A stretch of 40,805 bases of DNA from IMG/VR virus record IMGVR_UViG_3300046002_001048, positions 1 to 40,805 of that record. One strand, given 5' to 3'. Shown piece after piece: positions 1 through 9,430 of this stretch; position 1 is the first letter of the stretch, and the number at the start of each line of letters is the position of its first letter. The notes beneath the pieces are model-generated. The model had not been told where the DNA came from. It saw only the letters and a list, made by a program, of their open reading frames with translations, and made no database searches. The stretch comes from a virus. The position numbers and the translations under genes were made by a program.

Positions 1-3
1 GAA

Positions 4-455
4 ACACTAGCGGTGCTTTTAGTTGGGATAGTTCTATCAACTTGACAGCTAATCGAATATTCCGACGCAGCTAATTAAATCGATCTCGGCCCGTCCCCCA
101 TAACATTTAGGAGATTACGTGGCTGAAAATTCAGCAGATATTGCCAAGCGTATTATCCTTGGCTGCGTTGCAGAGGGTATGACCATTGAAGCCGCTACGG
201 CTTCTGCTGGCAAATCCATCAAGACTTATGAGTACTACCGTCGCACAGATAAGATTTTTGCAGACAAGGTAGACCGAACCAGGCTCGGTCTTAAGGATAA
301 GCAGTTTGCAGGTGGCGATGTCCACGACATCGACTTCGTCGAATTCCGCAAACGCTTCCTACACTCAGAAACTTTTGCCCATCAGAAGAACATCGTAGAT
401 GTAATCGAAGGCCGCGAACCCGGCTGGCTACATCCGGCTATGAAGTTTGAAAAGG
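4..455. repeat. End repeat, left copy (overlaps terL start)
   Basis: These 452 bases recur at 40354-40805 with a constant offset of 40350. The first 115 bases (non-coding, up to the terL start) are identical in both copies. The coding part differs at 14 positions, 130, 166, 169, 205, 211, 229, 256, 280, 283, 289, 292, 298, 316 and 388, all third codon positions and all synonymous by my reading. The simplest reading is a circular or terminally redundant genome whose contig ends come from two co-occurring strains; a real second copy of the terL start is less likely. Confidence 0.9.
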
Positions 456-1978
456 GTCTGGCTAATAACCGTATCCTTGTCAACATTCCGCCCAACCACG
501 CCAAGTCCATCACAATCACTGTGGACTACGTAACCTGGATGGTTGCACGCAACCCCAACTTTAGAGTCCTGATTGTTTCCCAAACTCAGCGACTAGCAGC
601 AGACTTTCTCTACGCCATCAAGCAACGCCTTACACACCCAGTTTATGAAGAACTACAAAGTGCGTACGCTGCTGGCGTAGGGTTTAACTCTAAGACAGCC
701 TCGTGGCAGGCTACCCGCGTCACCTTCGGTGATGAGCTACGTGAGTCCAGCGAAAAGGACCCAAACATCGAAGCCGTCGGTATCGGCGGTCAGATCTACG
801 GTAAGCGTGCAGATATGATTATCGTAGATGATGCGGTGACTCTATCTAACGCCAATGACTTTGAGCGTCAGATCAAGTGGTTAACCCAGGACGTACGTTC
901 TCGTCTTAACCCAACAGGTAAACTTATTATTATTGGAACTCGTGTAGCAAGCGTTGACTTGTACCGTGAGCTTCGCCAAGAGGATAGATACCCAGGTGGC
1001 CTTGTCCCTTGGACCTATCTTGCAATGCCAGCACTTTTAGAAACTGATGAAGACCCTGACAAGTGGGTAACGCTTTGGCCTAAGTCAGATGCTCCATTTG
1101 ATGGACAAGAAGAAGCTGACAAAGATGAAGACGGTCTATATCCACGCTGGTCTGGACGTAACCTTTACAACGAACGCCAAGCGATGGATACATCCACCTG
1201 GGCGCTAGTCTATCAACAGCAAGATGTATCGGAGAACTCTGCCTTTGATCCAGTCTGTGTACGCGGCTCCATTGATGGAATGCGTAAGGCCGGTCCATTG
1301 GTAGCTGGTAACCCTGGTCACCCACGTGACTTAGGTGGCTACTCAATTATCTGTGGACTTGACCCTGCGATGATTGGTGATACTGCAGCTATTTGTTATG
1401 CAGTAGATCGCAATAGCAACAAGAGGTACATAGTAGATGCTATCAAGATTACTAGACCGTCTCCTGCCGATATTCGTGACCTTATATTTAATTGGACTTC
1501 CCTATACGGCCCGTCTGAGTGGATTGTTGAACGTAATGCGTTCCAGTCTTTCCTCACACAAGATGAAGGAATCAGACAACACTTGGCATCACGCGGAGTG
1601 TTACTGCGGGAACACCATACAGGCAACAACAAGTGGGATGCAGGCTTTGGTGTTGCGTCAATGTCAACTCTGTTCGGCACCAAGCAACACGATGGCAAGC
1701 ACCACAGAGACAACCTTATTCACTTACCTAGTGACCAAACTGAAAACGTTAAAGCGTTAATCGAACAGTTAATCACCTGGACTCCTACTACTAAGGGTAA
1801 GACAGACTTAGTAATGGCGCTCTGGTTCTGCGAGATCCGAGCACGTGAGATGCTCAACTACGGTCAGTACAACTCACACCATCTAAAGAATCCGTTTCTT
1901 ACATCAGCTGAGAAACGAAAGCGTGTAGTGGTCAACATTGACCAGTTACTAGCAGACCAGCACAAAACGTTTATCTAA
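119..1978 (+). CDS. terL: Terminase large subunit
   Basis: ATP-driven DNA packaging motor and nuclease that cuts concatemers and fills the prohead through the portal. Of 619 residues, the ATPase half has a Walker-A-like PPNHAKS at about 124-130, Walker B MIIVDD at 233-238 and a coupling motif LIIIGTR at about 269-275. The RNase-H-like nuclease half shows acidic residues in GLDPA (D415), WIVERN (E471) and KTDLVMALW (D562). Residues 1-55 look like a helix-turn-helix (TIEAATASAGKSIKTYEYY), unusual for TerL and possibly standing in for a small subunit, as no separate terS is seen. The start is GTG with TAGGAG about 6 bases upstream. Portal and capsid genes follow in the usual order. Confidence 0.95.
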   Translation: MAENSADIAKRIILGCVAEGMTIEAATASAGKSIKTYEYYRRTDKIFADKVDRTRLGLKDKQFAGGDVHDIDFVEFRKRFLHSETFAHQKNIVDVIEGREPGWLHPAMKFEKGLANNRILVNIPPNHAKSITITVDYVTWMVARNPNFRVLIVSQTQRLAADFLYAIKQRLTHPVYEELQSAYAAGVGFNSKTASWQATRVTFGDELRESSEKDPNIEAVGIGGQIYGKRADMIIVDDAVTLSNANDFERQIKWLTQDVRSRLNPTGKLIIIGTRVASVDLYRELRQEDRYPGGLVPWTYLAMPALLETDEDPDKWVTLWPKSDAPFDGQEEADKDEDGLYPRWSGRNLYNERQAMDTSTWALVYQQQDVSENSAFDPVCVRGSIDGMRKAGPLVAGNPGHPRDLGGYSIICGLDPAMIGDTAAICYAVDRNSNKRYIVDAIKITRPSPADIRDLIFNWTSLYGPSEWIVERNAFQSFLTQDEGIRQHLASRGVLLREHHTGNNKWDAGFGVASMSTLFGTKQHDGKHHRDNLIHLPSDQTENVKALIEQLITWTPTTKGKTDLVMALWFCEIRAREMLNYGQYNSHHLKNPFLTSAEKRKRVVVNIDQLLADQHKTFI

Positions 1979-1987
1979 GGAGACACA

Positions 1988-2167
1988 ATGCCTAATATGA
2001 AAAAGCCTGCAGACAAGAAGACAACAAAGTCTAAGACTCTTACAGGACCTGCAGCAGTTGAGGCGCTACAAAAGCGCGTATCACCATCTGGTGTAAAGAA
2101 GGCTGAAGAAGCTGCAAAGAAGGCCATTGCTAAGAAGTACCCAGGATTAACTAAAAAGTCTAAGTAA
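1988..2167 (+). CDS. Lysine-rich 59-residue protein
   Basis: ATG start preceded by AAGGAG that overlaps the terL stop, so it is probably translationally coupled. The 59-residue product is strongly basic (KKPADKKTTKSK near the N-terminus, KKSK at the end) with a short helical middle rich in Ala and Glu. It sits between terminase and portal. No family is recognised. It resembles in composition the small basic proteins at 3943-4074 and 14899-15605, which are also interspersed among structural genes, so a DNA-binding or virion-internal role is possible but only inferred from composition and position. Confidence 0.75.
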   Translation: MPNMKKPADKKTTKSKTLTGPAAVEALQKRVSPSGVKKAEEAAKKAIAKKYPGLTKKSK

Positions 2168-2176
2168 GGAACCCCA

Positions 2177-3925
2177 GTGTTAACACCAAAAGAAGTCAAT
2201 GCTAAGTTAGGTCGCTTGCAGACCAAATACGCTGCACGCGATCAGCGTATGCGTGATGTGCTTTCGGTGCGTCAAGGAGATCTATCTAAGGTCTATCCTT
2301 CGATGTTCTCCGATGAATACCCAAAGCCACTCGTGGCTAACTTCATCGACGTTGCAGCACGAGATCTAGCAGAAGCAATGGCACCACTGCCATCATTTAA
2401 CTGCCAAGCTACAAATATGGTTTCAGATTCTGCACGCAAGATGGCAGATATGCGTACACGCATTGCAAACTTTTACGTTTCAGTTGCTGAGATGCAACTA
2501 CAAATGTATCAAGGTGCAGACTGGTACAACACCTACGGAATGATGGTAGGTATGGTGGAGATGGACTACGACTCCAACAACCCACGTATGCGCCTACTTA
2601 ATCCTTGGGGTTGCTACCCAGAGGTAGACCGCTTTGGTCGCGTAGTTTCTATGACACAGGTTCTTAACACTGATGCTGAAACATTAGTTGCTAAGTACCC
2701 AGAGTTTGCCGACGCAATCTTGAAGAAGAATAACTACCAAGTAGGTAGCCCATCTATTACGATGGTGCGTTACCACGATGCCGAGCAAGACTTAATCTAC
2801 TTGCCAGAGCGTCAGAATTTAACTTTAGTACGTACACCAAACCCAATCGGTAAGTGTTTAGTACGTGTAGCACAGCGACCTTCTCTTGACGGCGAAGCAC
2901 GTGGTCAGTATGACGATGTCTTGGCAGTCCAACTCGCTCGTGCTCGCTTTGCAATCCTTCAGATTCAGGCTGCAGAAAAATCTATTCAAGCACCTATTGC
3001 TATCCCACAGGATGTGCAAGAACTTGCTCTTGGTCCAGACTCAATTATGCGTTCATCTCAGCCACAGAACATCCGTCGTGTAGGCTTAGACCTACCACCA
3101 GGAGTCTTTACAGAGTCAGGAGTGCTAGAACGTGAACTACGGCTTGGCGCTCGTTACCCTGAAACCAGATCCGGAAATACCAGTGCAAGTGTTATTACTG
3201 GTCGTGGCGTTCAAGAGTTGCAAGCTGGTTTTGATACTCAAATCAAATCAGCACAATCGCAATTTGCTAGAATGTTCGCTGATCTTATTGGACTCTGCTT
3301 CGAGGTAGATGAAAAACTATTCAGCAATGTACAAAAGACAATTCGTGGTTCTGAAGATGGAACACCGTATGTACTCAAGTACACACCTGGTCGTGACATT
3401 AAGGGCGAGTATGGCGTAGATGTTCGTTACGGCATTATGTCTGGTATGGATCCATCACGTGCAATCATTGCATTGCTACAGATGCGTTCCGACAAGTTGG
3501 TATCACGCGACTACGTTCGTCGTGAAATCCCAATGGACTTGAATGTCTCGCAGGAGGAACAACGTGTTGATATTGAAGAAATGCGTGATGCTCTTCGTGT
3601 CTCAGTGGCACAGTACGCACAAGCTATCCCAGCGCTTGCGGCGCAAGGACAAGACCCTTCCCTTATCGTCTCGCGTATTGCAGAAGTTATTAAGGGTCGT
3701 CAAAAGGGTATGGCACTAGAGACAATCGTAGAAAAAGCATTTGCACCAGAACCACCACCAGAGGCACCAATGATGCCAGGTGGATCCGAACTTCCAGCAG
3801 CAGGTGCGGCCCCCGCTCCTGCCTCGCAGCAACCTCCACAAGAACAAGCTGGTACGGCCCCTGCTGCTGGTCAAAAACCCGATATAGCACAACTACTCGC
3901 CGGACTAACCGGCGGTGCAGCATAA
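2177..3925 (+). CDS. Portal protein
   Basis: Forms the dodecameric ring at the capsid vertex for packaging, ejection and tail attachment. 582 residues, a usual portal length, placed directly after terL. The region near residues 35-75 (KVYPSMFSDEYPKPLVANFIDVAARDLAE split across the helical start) and the later segment around QAGFDTQIKSAQSQF match the mixed alpha/beta wing plus long-helix pattern of phage portals. The last 60 residues are rich in Ala, Pro and Gln, as often seen in portal C-termini. GTG start with AAGGA upstream. The call rests on length, gene order and resemblance, not on a unique motif. Confidence 0.85.
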   Translation: MLTPKEVNAKLGRLQTKYAARDQRMRDVLSVRQGDLSKVYPSMFSDEYPKPLVANFIDVAARDLAEAMAPLPSFNCQATNMVSDSARKMADMRTRIANFYVSVAEMQLQMYQGADWYNTYGMMVGMVEMDYDSNNPRMRLLNPWGCYPEVDRFGRVVSMTQVLNTDAETLVAKYPEFADAILKKNNYQVGSPSITMVRYHDAEQDLIYLPERQNLTLVRTPNPIGKCLVRVAQRPSLDGEARGQYDDVLAVQLARARFAILQIQAAEKSIQAPIAIPQDVQELALGPDSIMRSSQPQNIRRVGLDLPPGVFTESGVLERELRLGARYPETRSGNTSASVITGRGVQELQAGFDTQIKSAQSQFARMFADLIGLCFEVDEKLFSNVQKTIRGSEDGTPYVLKYTPGRDIKGEYGVDVRYGIMSGMDPSRAIIALLQMRSDKLVSRDYVRREIPMDLNVSQEEQRVDIEEMRDALRVSVAQYAQAIPALAAQGQDPSLIVSRIAEVIKGRQKGMALETIVEKAFAPEPPPEAPMMPGGSELPAAGAAPAPASQQPPQEQAGTAPAAGQKPDIAQLLAGLTGGAA

Positions 3926-3942
3926 CCGAAGGAGGTGCAAAT

Positions 3943-4074
3943 ATGAATAAGGGATCACAGGCTAAGGCTCCAATGCAAAAGCCAACTGAAGGCAAGAAGG
4001 ATACTTCAAAGCCTAAGGGCGGTAAGGTTGACTTCGGTTATGCCGGAACAGCTCGCAAAGGCAAGAAGGCTTAA
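3943..4074 (+). CDS. Lysine-rich 43-residue protein
   Basis: A perfect GGAGGT ribosome site at 3931-3936 precedes the ATG. The 43-residue product is rich in Lys and Gly and contains GKVDFGYAGTARKGKKA at its end. It is too short for family recognition. It follows the portal gene by 17 bases and is part of the same late operon. Composition suggests nucleic-acid contact; function unknown. Confidence 0.75.
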   Translation: MNKGSQAKAPMQKPTEGKKDTSKPKGGKVDFGYAGTARKGKKA

Positions 4075-4096
4075 TTACTACTGAAAGGTGTACAGG

Positions 4097-4312
4097 GTGT
4101 TGAACGATAACGATAGGATTCCACGCCCTGTACGCCGGACAGACTTTGCAGTAATTATTATTGGGTTTTTCTACAACCTAACACAATGCGTAGAAACACT
4201 GATGTCGGAAGTTTATGAACTTTCGATTTACCACGCTAATCAGAAAACCAAAGTCAATAAGGCTTGGGAAGATATGGCACAAGATTTAGAAACGTTAGAG
4301 GAGGACAAATGA
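4097..4312 (+). CDS. Small hypothetical protein after portal
   Basis: A 71-residue protein if read from the GTG at 4097, which has AAAGG eight bases upstream; an in-frame GTG at 4088 lacks a ribosome site. It has a hydrophobic stretch (FAVIIIGFFYNL) near the N-terminus followed by acidic and helical sequence (KAWEDMAQDLETLEEDK), so it could be a membrane-touching or coiled-coil protein. The stop overlaps the next ATG as ATGA. The family is not recognised. Confidence 0.7.
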   Translation: MLNDNDRIPRPVRRTDFAVIIIGFFYNLTQCVETLMSEVYELSIYHANQKTKVNKAWEDMAQDLETLEEDK

Positions 4313-4722
4313 CAACTGCACCAATGAACCCACTTGCAGGTGCGTCAGGTCCAGGAAAGTACGCTGTACGCAGCGACAAACTAACTATGGGTTCTACAGG
4401 TTATGGCGAAGGCGTTGAGACAGCTGCAATTCAGTCTGGTGCTCCGCTTGCTAATACACCTGATGTCCGTCCAGCACGTGGCGGAGATGTACGTGAGGCA
4501 GCTACACAAGCGCCCGTAACAGGATTGTTTGAACCAACACAGCGTCCTAACGAACCAATCACTGCAGGTGTTGCAATGGGTGCAGGTCCAGGACCAGAAG
4601 CGCTAATGATGCGTCAGCAAATGACAGAGAAGTATTCCGATACATTGGCAAAGTTATTGCCATACGATGAATCAGGTGAGATTACGATTCTGTATCAGGA
4701 TATGCTTGCGCGAGGTATGTAG
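4309..4722 (+). CDS. Hypothetical virion-module protein
   Basis: A 137-residue product starting at the ATG that overlaps the previous stop (ATGA) and has GAGGAGG just upstream; a longer reading from 4264 has no ribosome site. Most of it is low-complexity Gly/Ala/Pro/Thr-rich and probably disordered. The last 40 residues form a helical stretch (MMRQQMTEKYSDTLAKLL) ending in ILYQDMLARGM. Its stop overlaps the next start by one base. It lies between portal and the giant virion protein; it may be a linker or assembly factor, but no family is recognised. Confidence 0.75.
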   Translation: MTTAPMNPLAGASGPGKYAVRSDKLTMGSTGYGEGVETAAIQSGAPLANTPDVRPARGGDVREAATQAPVTGLFEPTQRPNEPITAGVAMGAGPGPEALMMRQQMTEKYSDTLAKLLPYDESGEITILYQDMLARGM

Positions 4723-7700
4723 TGTCGGAGAAGAATCTTAAGATTGCTGCGGCCCAAGCAGGGCTAAGCCCGACAGATAAAGACAGAATCGACTCACTAT
4801 CAAAGTCTTTAACTGCTCATAAGAACTTACTTGATATGCCAGTAGCTGAAGCACGTACAAAGTTTCAGACTTTGCCAGCAGATCAACAACAAGCACTAAC
4901 GCAGACCTTTGGCACGGAAGCACCAGATAAAAAACGTGGTCCATTAGGTACCGCTTGGCACTACACAGGTGGTGCTGTAGTCGGCGCACTGACTGAAGTA
5001 TCTGACTTTATGACTCGTCTTGGTCGTACAGCACTGATTGCTAACGAGCAGGTCCCATTGGGTAGCGCTGAATACTACCTACCTAAGAATTGGTCTGTTA
5101 TCTCTGAGGCTTGGAAGAAGTCTAACGATAACGGCGAGCTTGTCTACAACGAGCCACGTATCAACAATGCCATCAAGAAGTATGGCAACAACTATGTCGG
5201 TTTAGCACAAAAGGTTTCTACAGGTACTTCGCTTTCAGATATCATTGCAACTGGAACTGAAGAAGAAAAGCAGATTGCACGTCTTGCTGCTAAGGGCGAA
5301 GACCCACTATGGCAAGATGCGTATGACGCAGTCGTTGCTGCTAAATACTCACCAGGTCGCGCACTTGCTAACGCACTTTTACCTGAGTCACTAGAGGGTA
5401 CAGGTTTTCTATACAAGGGTATTTCAGGAACTGCAGATGCTGCATTCCGTATCTTTGCAGATCCAACCATTGCACTTGGCAAGGCTAAGAAGGCCTACGA
5501 TGCTGCTAACTATGCAATCATTAAGATTGCTGGAGATCCAAAGAAGTTAGATGCAGCTTTTAACAACCCAAAGGTTGTCAACTTTTTTAACTCATACGGC
5601 TCTGAACTAGATAATCTAGCCAAAGCACGCAAGTCAAAGAACATTGTTGCTGCTGAACAAGCATCAACTACATTGCGTCGCATAGCTCCTGAGTTTGGTC
5701 CTGCTGCTATTGACGAGTTCGTCAAGGCTGGCGTTACTAATGCAGATACTGCAAAGGCATACTTCCAGAACAGCGTAGATGTACAAGGCATCCTTAAGGG
5801 ACAAGCCGCACGCGATACACCACTTATCCCGCGTTTGACTGCAGGTCGCCAGCTACGAATTAAGGCGCTTACTACAGGCAACAAGGTTCTTAACATTGAC
5901 AATGTAGGGCAGAAGTTAGTACAGGCTATGTACGGAACTGCTCCACAGTTTGAAGATATCCTAACTGGTATTACCACTCGTTCAGAAGAAATTGCTGGAC
6001 TTGAGAAGCAAGTAGGACGCATCAAGGGTCCAGATGGTGCAGTACGTTTTACTGAGAACCAGATTCAAGGACGCATTGACCGCTTTGCTCGTAAGTTTAC
6101 AAAGGTTCCTAACCCAACATCTAAGGTGTTTGATGTTATGGGATCTAATGCAGTAGATGAAATCTACCGCACTGCACGTTTAACCAACTCTCGCTATCAC
6201 AGCAAGATTATTGCTGAGGCATTTGCTGCAGGCGATGAAGGTCAGCGTATGCAGATTACTAAGGGACTTTGGAACACAATCTTTACTACACGTGGTGTAA
6301 AGAAGGGTGACCCAGGAAGATCCTTTATGGAGGAGTTTGCAGGTAGAGGCTTAGAAAAGCGCTACGCTGCAGATATCGTTGTATCAGGTGAACGCCTTGG
6401 CAATCCAGCAGAGTTTGCTGGTGAGCAACTAGCGCTGTTCCCATACCAACTTTCTACAGCAATGGTTATCCCATCTGTTGTTGACCTAGATAGATTAACT
6501 GCACGTCAAGGCATAGTATCCAGACTTGTTGGAGTTTCACACAACAAGTGGGTAGATAAGATTACATCTGGTTGGTCGTTCTTGACTCTTGCCGGTCCAC
6601 GCTTTGCTATTCGTAACTCTATCGAAGACGATATGTTCTACCTTGCACGTGGTCGCAATCCTTGGGATTTAGTCAAGGGTAAGATTTGGTCTACAGGAGT
6701 TCGTGTCGGTAAGGGTGCAAACATCCTTGGCGCAGATGGTGCTCCAAAGACTGCATTGGAAAAACTAAAGGACATAGCATTTCTTAATGTTGAATCCGGT
6801 GAAGTCGGAGTAATCAACAAGTTTGTCCTAGCAGATGAACTAGAAGAGTTTGCTGCCAAAGTTGCTAAAGCAAGCAATGAAGACGAAGTCCGTGGCGTTA
6901 TGGCTGAGGCAGTCTTGCGTCGCAAGCTAGGCTACAAGTTAGATCCACAATCAGCTGAGATTATTGCAGACATTGCTAAGTACGGTAACTTAGATGACCT
7001 TCTTTCAGAAGTTGCAGAAGGTGCTAAGAATGGCGTACGTGGCGGTGGACGCTACCAGAACGTTGCAGATGATGTGTCTCGCTTTGGCAAGATGGACGCA
7101 ATCGTTATCGATGACAAAGCATACAAGCGCTCTATGGGTGATATCCCATTTACAAACTTTAACCCTGTTGCAAACGAGCAGGCAAAGGTTAGCTGGCTAT
7201 TTCAGATTGGTGTAATGACCAATGATGAACTTGGACGCATTGCTGTTAAGTACCTCGATAATGAGGACAAGGCAATCAATGAGATGTTTAAGTATCTCAA
7301 GTCACTGCCACAGCGTGACCGCGATCGATTCCAGTTGTACTTCAAGGGTGCAGATGAGTACACACACGCACAGCGTGCGTTCCTTGCTGTAAACACTTTG
7401 TTCTCTAAGGCTGATGGTAAACTCAATGAGGAGCTTTGGAGCAAGGTAGTAAAGACAGATGCTGACGGTTACGTACGTGTAACTGCTAGAGATCTACGTC
7501 TTGCTGACCTGCCAACAGATCCTAGAATGGCACCAACATATATTTCAGGCCCAACATTAGTACCAGTATCTGCATCAGATAACTTTGCCGCTTCAATGTG
7601 GGACAAAGGCTGGGATGCTATGGGAGAAGCCAACGCACGTTGGACTCGTGAGCCTATTGTTCTTAACGAAGTAATCCGTTACCGCAAGCAGTTAGATGAA

Positions 7701-9416
7701 TCTGGCTACAGCCAGAAGGTTATCGACCAACTTACTGCTGGTAAGACAGATGAAGCCTACGAAAAGGCTTACAGAACTGCAAAGCAACAGATCAATTCAT
7801 TGGCTGAGGACTTGGCCAAGGACAGCGCTCTTGCTTATGTAGATAATCCTGCAGTGCGTAGCCAACTTGCTATGACAGGTCGTAACTTTGCACGTTTCTA
7901 TCGTGCAACTGAGGACTTTTATCGCCGTTTTTATCGTACAGTTAAGTACAACCCAGAGGCAATTACTCGTGCATCACTAACATACGACGGAATTGCACAC
8001 TCAGGCTTTGTACAGACAGACGATACCGGTGAAGATTACTTCTTCTACCCAGGAACTACAGCGATGTACCAAGCAATGGGTAAGACAATGCAGTTCTTCG
8101 GACAAGAAGATGGCATTAAGGCTCCAATGCCTATCGAATTCAGCGCTAAGTTGAAGATGATTACACCATCTACCAACCCAGACTCGCTGTTCCCTACATT
8201 TGCAGGTCCATTATCTGCAGTGTCACTGAAGGCAATCTTCAATGTGGTACCAGCTTTGGATAAGTTTGAAAGAGTCTTGCTTGGTCAGTACTCAGAAGAC
8301 CAACCAATGGTCGAAGCACTTTTCCCTGCACACATCAACCGTCTATTTGCGCTAACAGATCGCAATGAACGTGTAAGTCAGTACGCATCAGCTGCACGTA
8401 AGGCTGCTGCATACCTAGAGGCTACAGGCCACGGGCTAACACCTAAGATTGATCCAGTAACTGGTCAGGAAATTCCACTTACCGTAGGTGAGTTGGAAGA
8501 TTACAAGGACAAGTTATCTGCATCTACAATTACAGCCTTAACACTGCGCTTTGCACTTGGCTTCTTTGTACCAGCATCACCACAAACAACCCTTAAGAGC
8601 GACATCGCTGTCTGGGCGCGTGAGAATGGTGAGACTAACTTCAAGCAGACCTTTAATAACCTAGTAACAAAGACTGGTAGTTATGACAAGGCTATGCAGG
8701 AGTGGATTCGCCTGTTCCCTAAGGAACTGCCATACACAGTATCTGAGTCTGACAGCACAGTCGTAGCAATTCTTAGCGCTAATGAGAAGGCTAACGAGTG
8801 GGTCAAGGAAAACAAGGAACTCATCAAGAAGTACCCAGAAGGTGCTGGATTCTTCATTCCGAAGGAAGGCGAGTTCGACTTTGATGCCTACAAGTTGCTA
8901 TCAAAGATGGGGCTTAAAGAGTCTAAGCAGGTAAGAGATTACTTGCGTGAGGTAAACACAGCACGCGATGAGGCTTTCTACTACTCACAACAGGACCTCT
9001 ATGAAGAGGAACTTGCTACAACATTCAGCGACTTTGCTAAGCGTAACCTTAAGACCCAGTGGGAAAACTGGTCTAAGCAGTACAAGAAGGCACGTCCTAA
9101 CCTACAAGAAGAGATGGGTAAGGGTGCTGAAAACGCTATCAAGCGTACACAGGCACTAACTGATTTAACAACTATGTTGTCAGACCCATCTATCAAGGTA
9201 GATCCAGCGATTCGTCAGCCTATTGAGGGTATGTTGAATACTTACAATGACTATATCAACGCACGTGATTCAGTATTTGGCAGCACAGCGTCTGCTGAAA
9301 ACTACAAGGATATGCTTAAGCAACGTGCAAAAGTAGAGTTGCTTCGTTTATCAAAGCTAAACCGTAACGCAGAAGATGCGTACTTTGCTTTGTTCTCGAA
9401 ACTAATTAGAGACTAA
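4722..9416 (+). CDS. Giant 1564-residue virion protein, probably internal or ejected
   Basis: The largest gene in the window, GTG start overlapping the preceding stop (TAGTG). The product is mostly alpha-helical, without long transmembrane segments or cysteine clusters, and has charged helical regions near the C-terminus (KRNLKTQWENWSKQYKKA). I recognise no catalytic motif. Its place between portal and scaffold/capsid, with three further helical proteins after it, parallels the internal or ejected protein sets of short-tailed phages, which form a channel for DNA delivery. That role is inference. Alternatives are a minor capsid or head-morphogenesis protein. Codon use matches its neighbours, so there is no sign of recent transfer. 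Confidence 0.85.
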   Translation: MSEKNLKIAAAQAGLSPTDKDRIDSLSKSLTAHKNLLDMPVAEARTKFQTLPADQQQALTQTFGTEAPDKKRGPLGTAWHYTGGAVVGALTEVSDFMTRLGRTALIANEQVPLGSAEYYLPKNWSVISEAWKKSNDNGELVYNEPRINNAIKKYGNNYVGLAQKVSTGTSLSDIIATGTEEEKQIARLAAKGEDPLWQDAYDAVVAAKYSPGRALANALLPESLEGTGFLYKGISGTADAAFRIFADPTIALGKAKKAYDAANYAIIKIAGDPKKLDAAFNNPKVVNFFNSYGSELDNLAKARKSKNIVAAEQASTTLRRIAPEFGPAAIDEFVKAGVTNADTAKAYFQNSVDVQGILKGQAARDTPLIPRLTAGRQLRIKALTTGNKVLNIDNVGQKLVQAMYGTAPQFEDILTGITTRSEEIAGLEKQVGRIKGPDGAVRFTENQIQGRIDRFARKFTKVPNPTSKVFDVMGSNAVDEIYRTARLTNSRYHSKIIAEAFAAGDEGQRMQITKGLWNTIFTTRGVKKGDPGRSFMEEFAGRGLEKRYAADIVVSGERLGNPAEFAGEQLALFPYQLSTAMVIPSVVDLDRLTARQGIVSRLVGVSHNKWVDKITSGWSFLTLAGPRFAIRNSIEDDMFYLARGRNPWDLVKGKIWSTGVRVGKGANILGADGAPKTALEKLKDIAFLNVESGEVGVINKFVLADELEEFAAKVAKASNEDEVRGVMAEAVLRRKLGYKLDPQSAEIIADIAKYGNLDDLLSEVAEGAKNGVRGGGRYQNVADDVSRFGKMDAIVIDDKAYKRSMGDIPFTNFNPVANEQAKVSWLFQIGVMTNDELGRIAVKYLDNEDKAINEMFKYLKSLPQRDRDRFQLYFKGADEYTHAQRAFLAVNTLFSKADGKLNEELWSKVVKTDADGYVRVTARDLRLADLPTDPRMAPTYISGPTLVPVSASDNFAASMWDKGWDAMGEANARWTREPIVLNEVIRYRKQLDESGYSQKVIDQLTAGKTDEAYEKAYRTAKQQINSLAEDLAKDSALAYVDNPAVRSQLAMTGRNFARFYRATEDFYRRFYRTVKYNPEAITRASLTYDGIAHSGFVQTDDTGEDYFFYPGTTAMYQAMGKTMQFFGQEDGIKAPMPIEFSAKLKMITPSTNPDSLFPTFAGPLSAVSLKAIFNVVPALDKFERVLLGQYSEDQPMVEALFPAHINRLFALTDRNERVSQYASAARKAAAYLEATGHGLTPKIDPVTGQEIPLTVGELEDYKDKLSASTITALTLRFALGFFVPASPQTTLKSDIAVWARENGETNFKQTFNNLVTKTGSYDKAMQEWIRLFPKELPYTVSESDSTVVAILSANEKANEWVKENKELIKKYPEGAGFFIPKEGEFDFDAYKLLSKMGLKESKQVRDYLREVNTARDEAFYYSQQDLYEEELATTFSDFAKRNLKTQWENWSKQYKKARPNLQEEMGKGAENAIKRTQALTDLTTMLSDPSIKVDPAIRQPIEGMLNTYNDYINARDSVFGSTASAENYKDMLKQRAKVELLRLSKLNRNAEDAYFALFSKLIRD

Positions 9417-9430
9417 CAGGAGATACAGTA

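Noticed and set aside
42-80. TTGACA as a canonical promoter of terL
   Set aside because: No -10-like hexamer at 16-18 bases; TAATTA lies 24 bases away. Kept only as a weak hint.
4-455. End repeats as prophage attachment sites
   Set aside because: They are 452 bases, include coding sequence with synonymous differences, and no integrase or host DNA flanks them.
5510-6025. 171-residue minus-strand frame inside the giant virion gene
   Set aside because: No ribosome site or protein-like pattern, and it is fully antisense to a well-supported gene.
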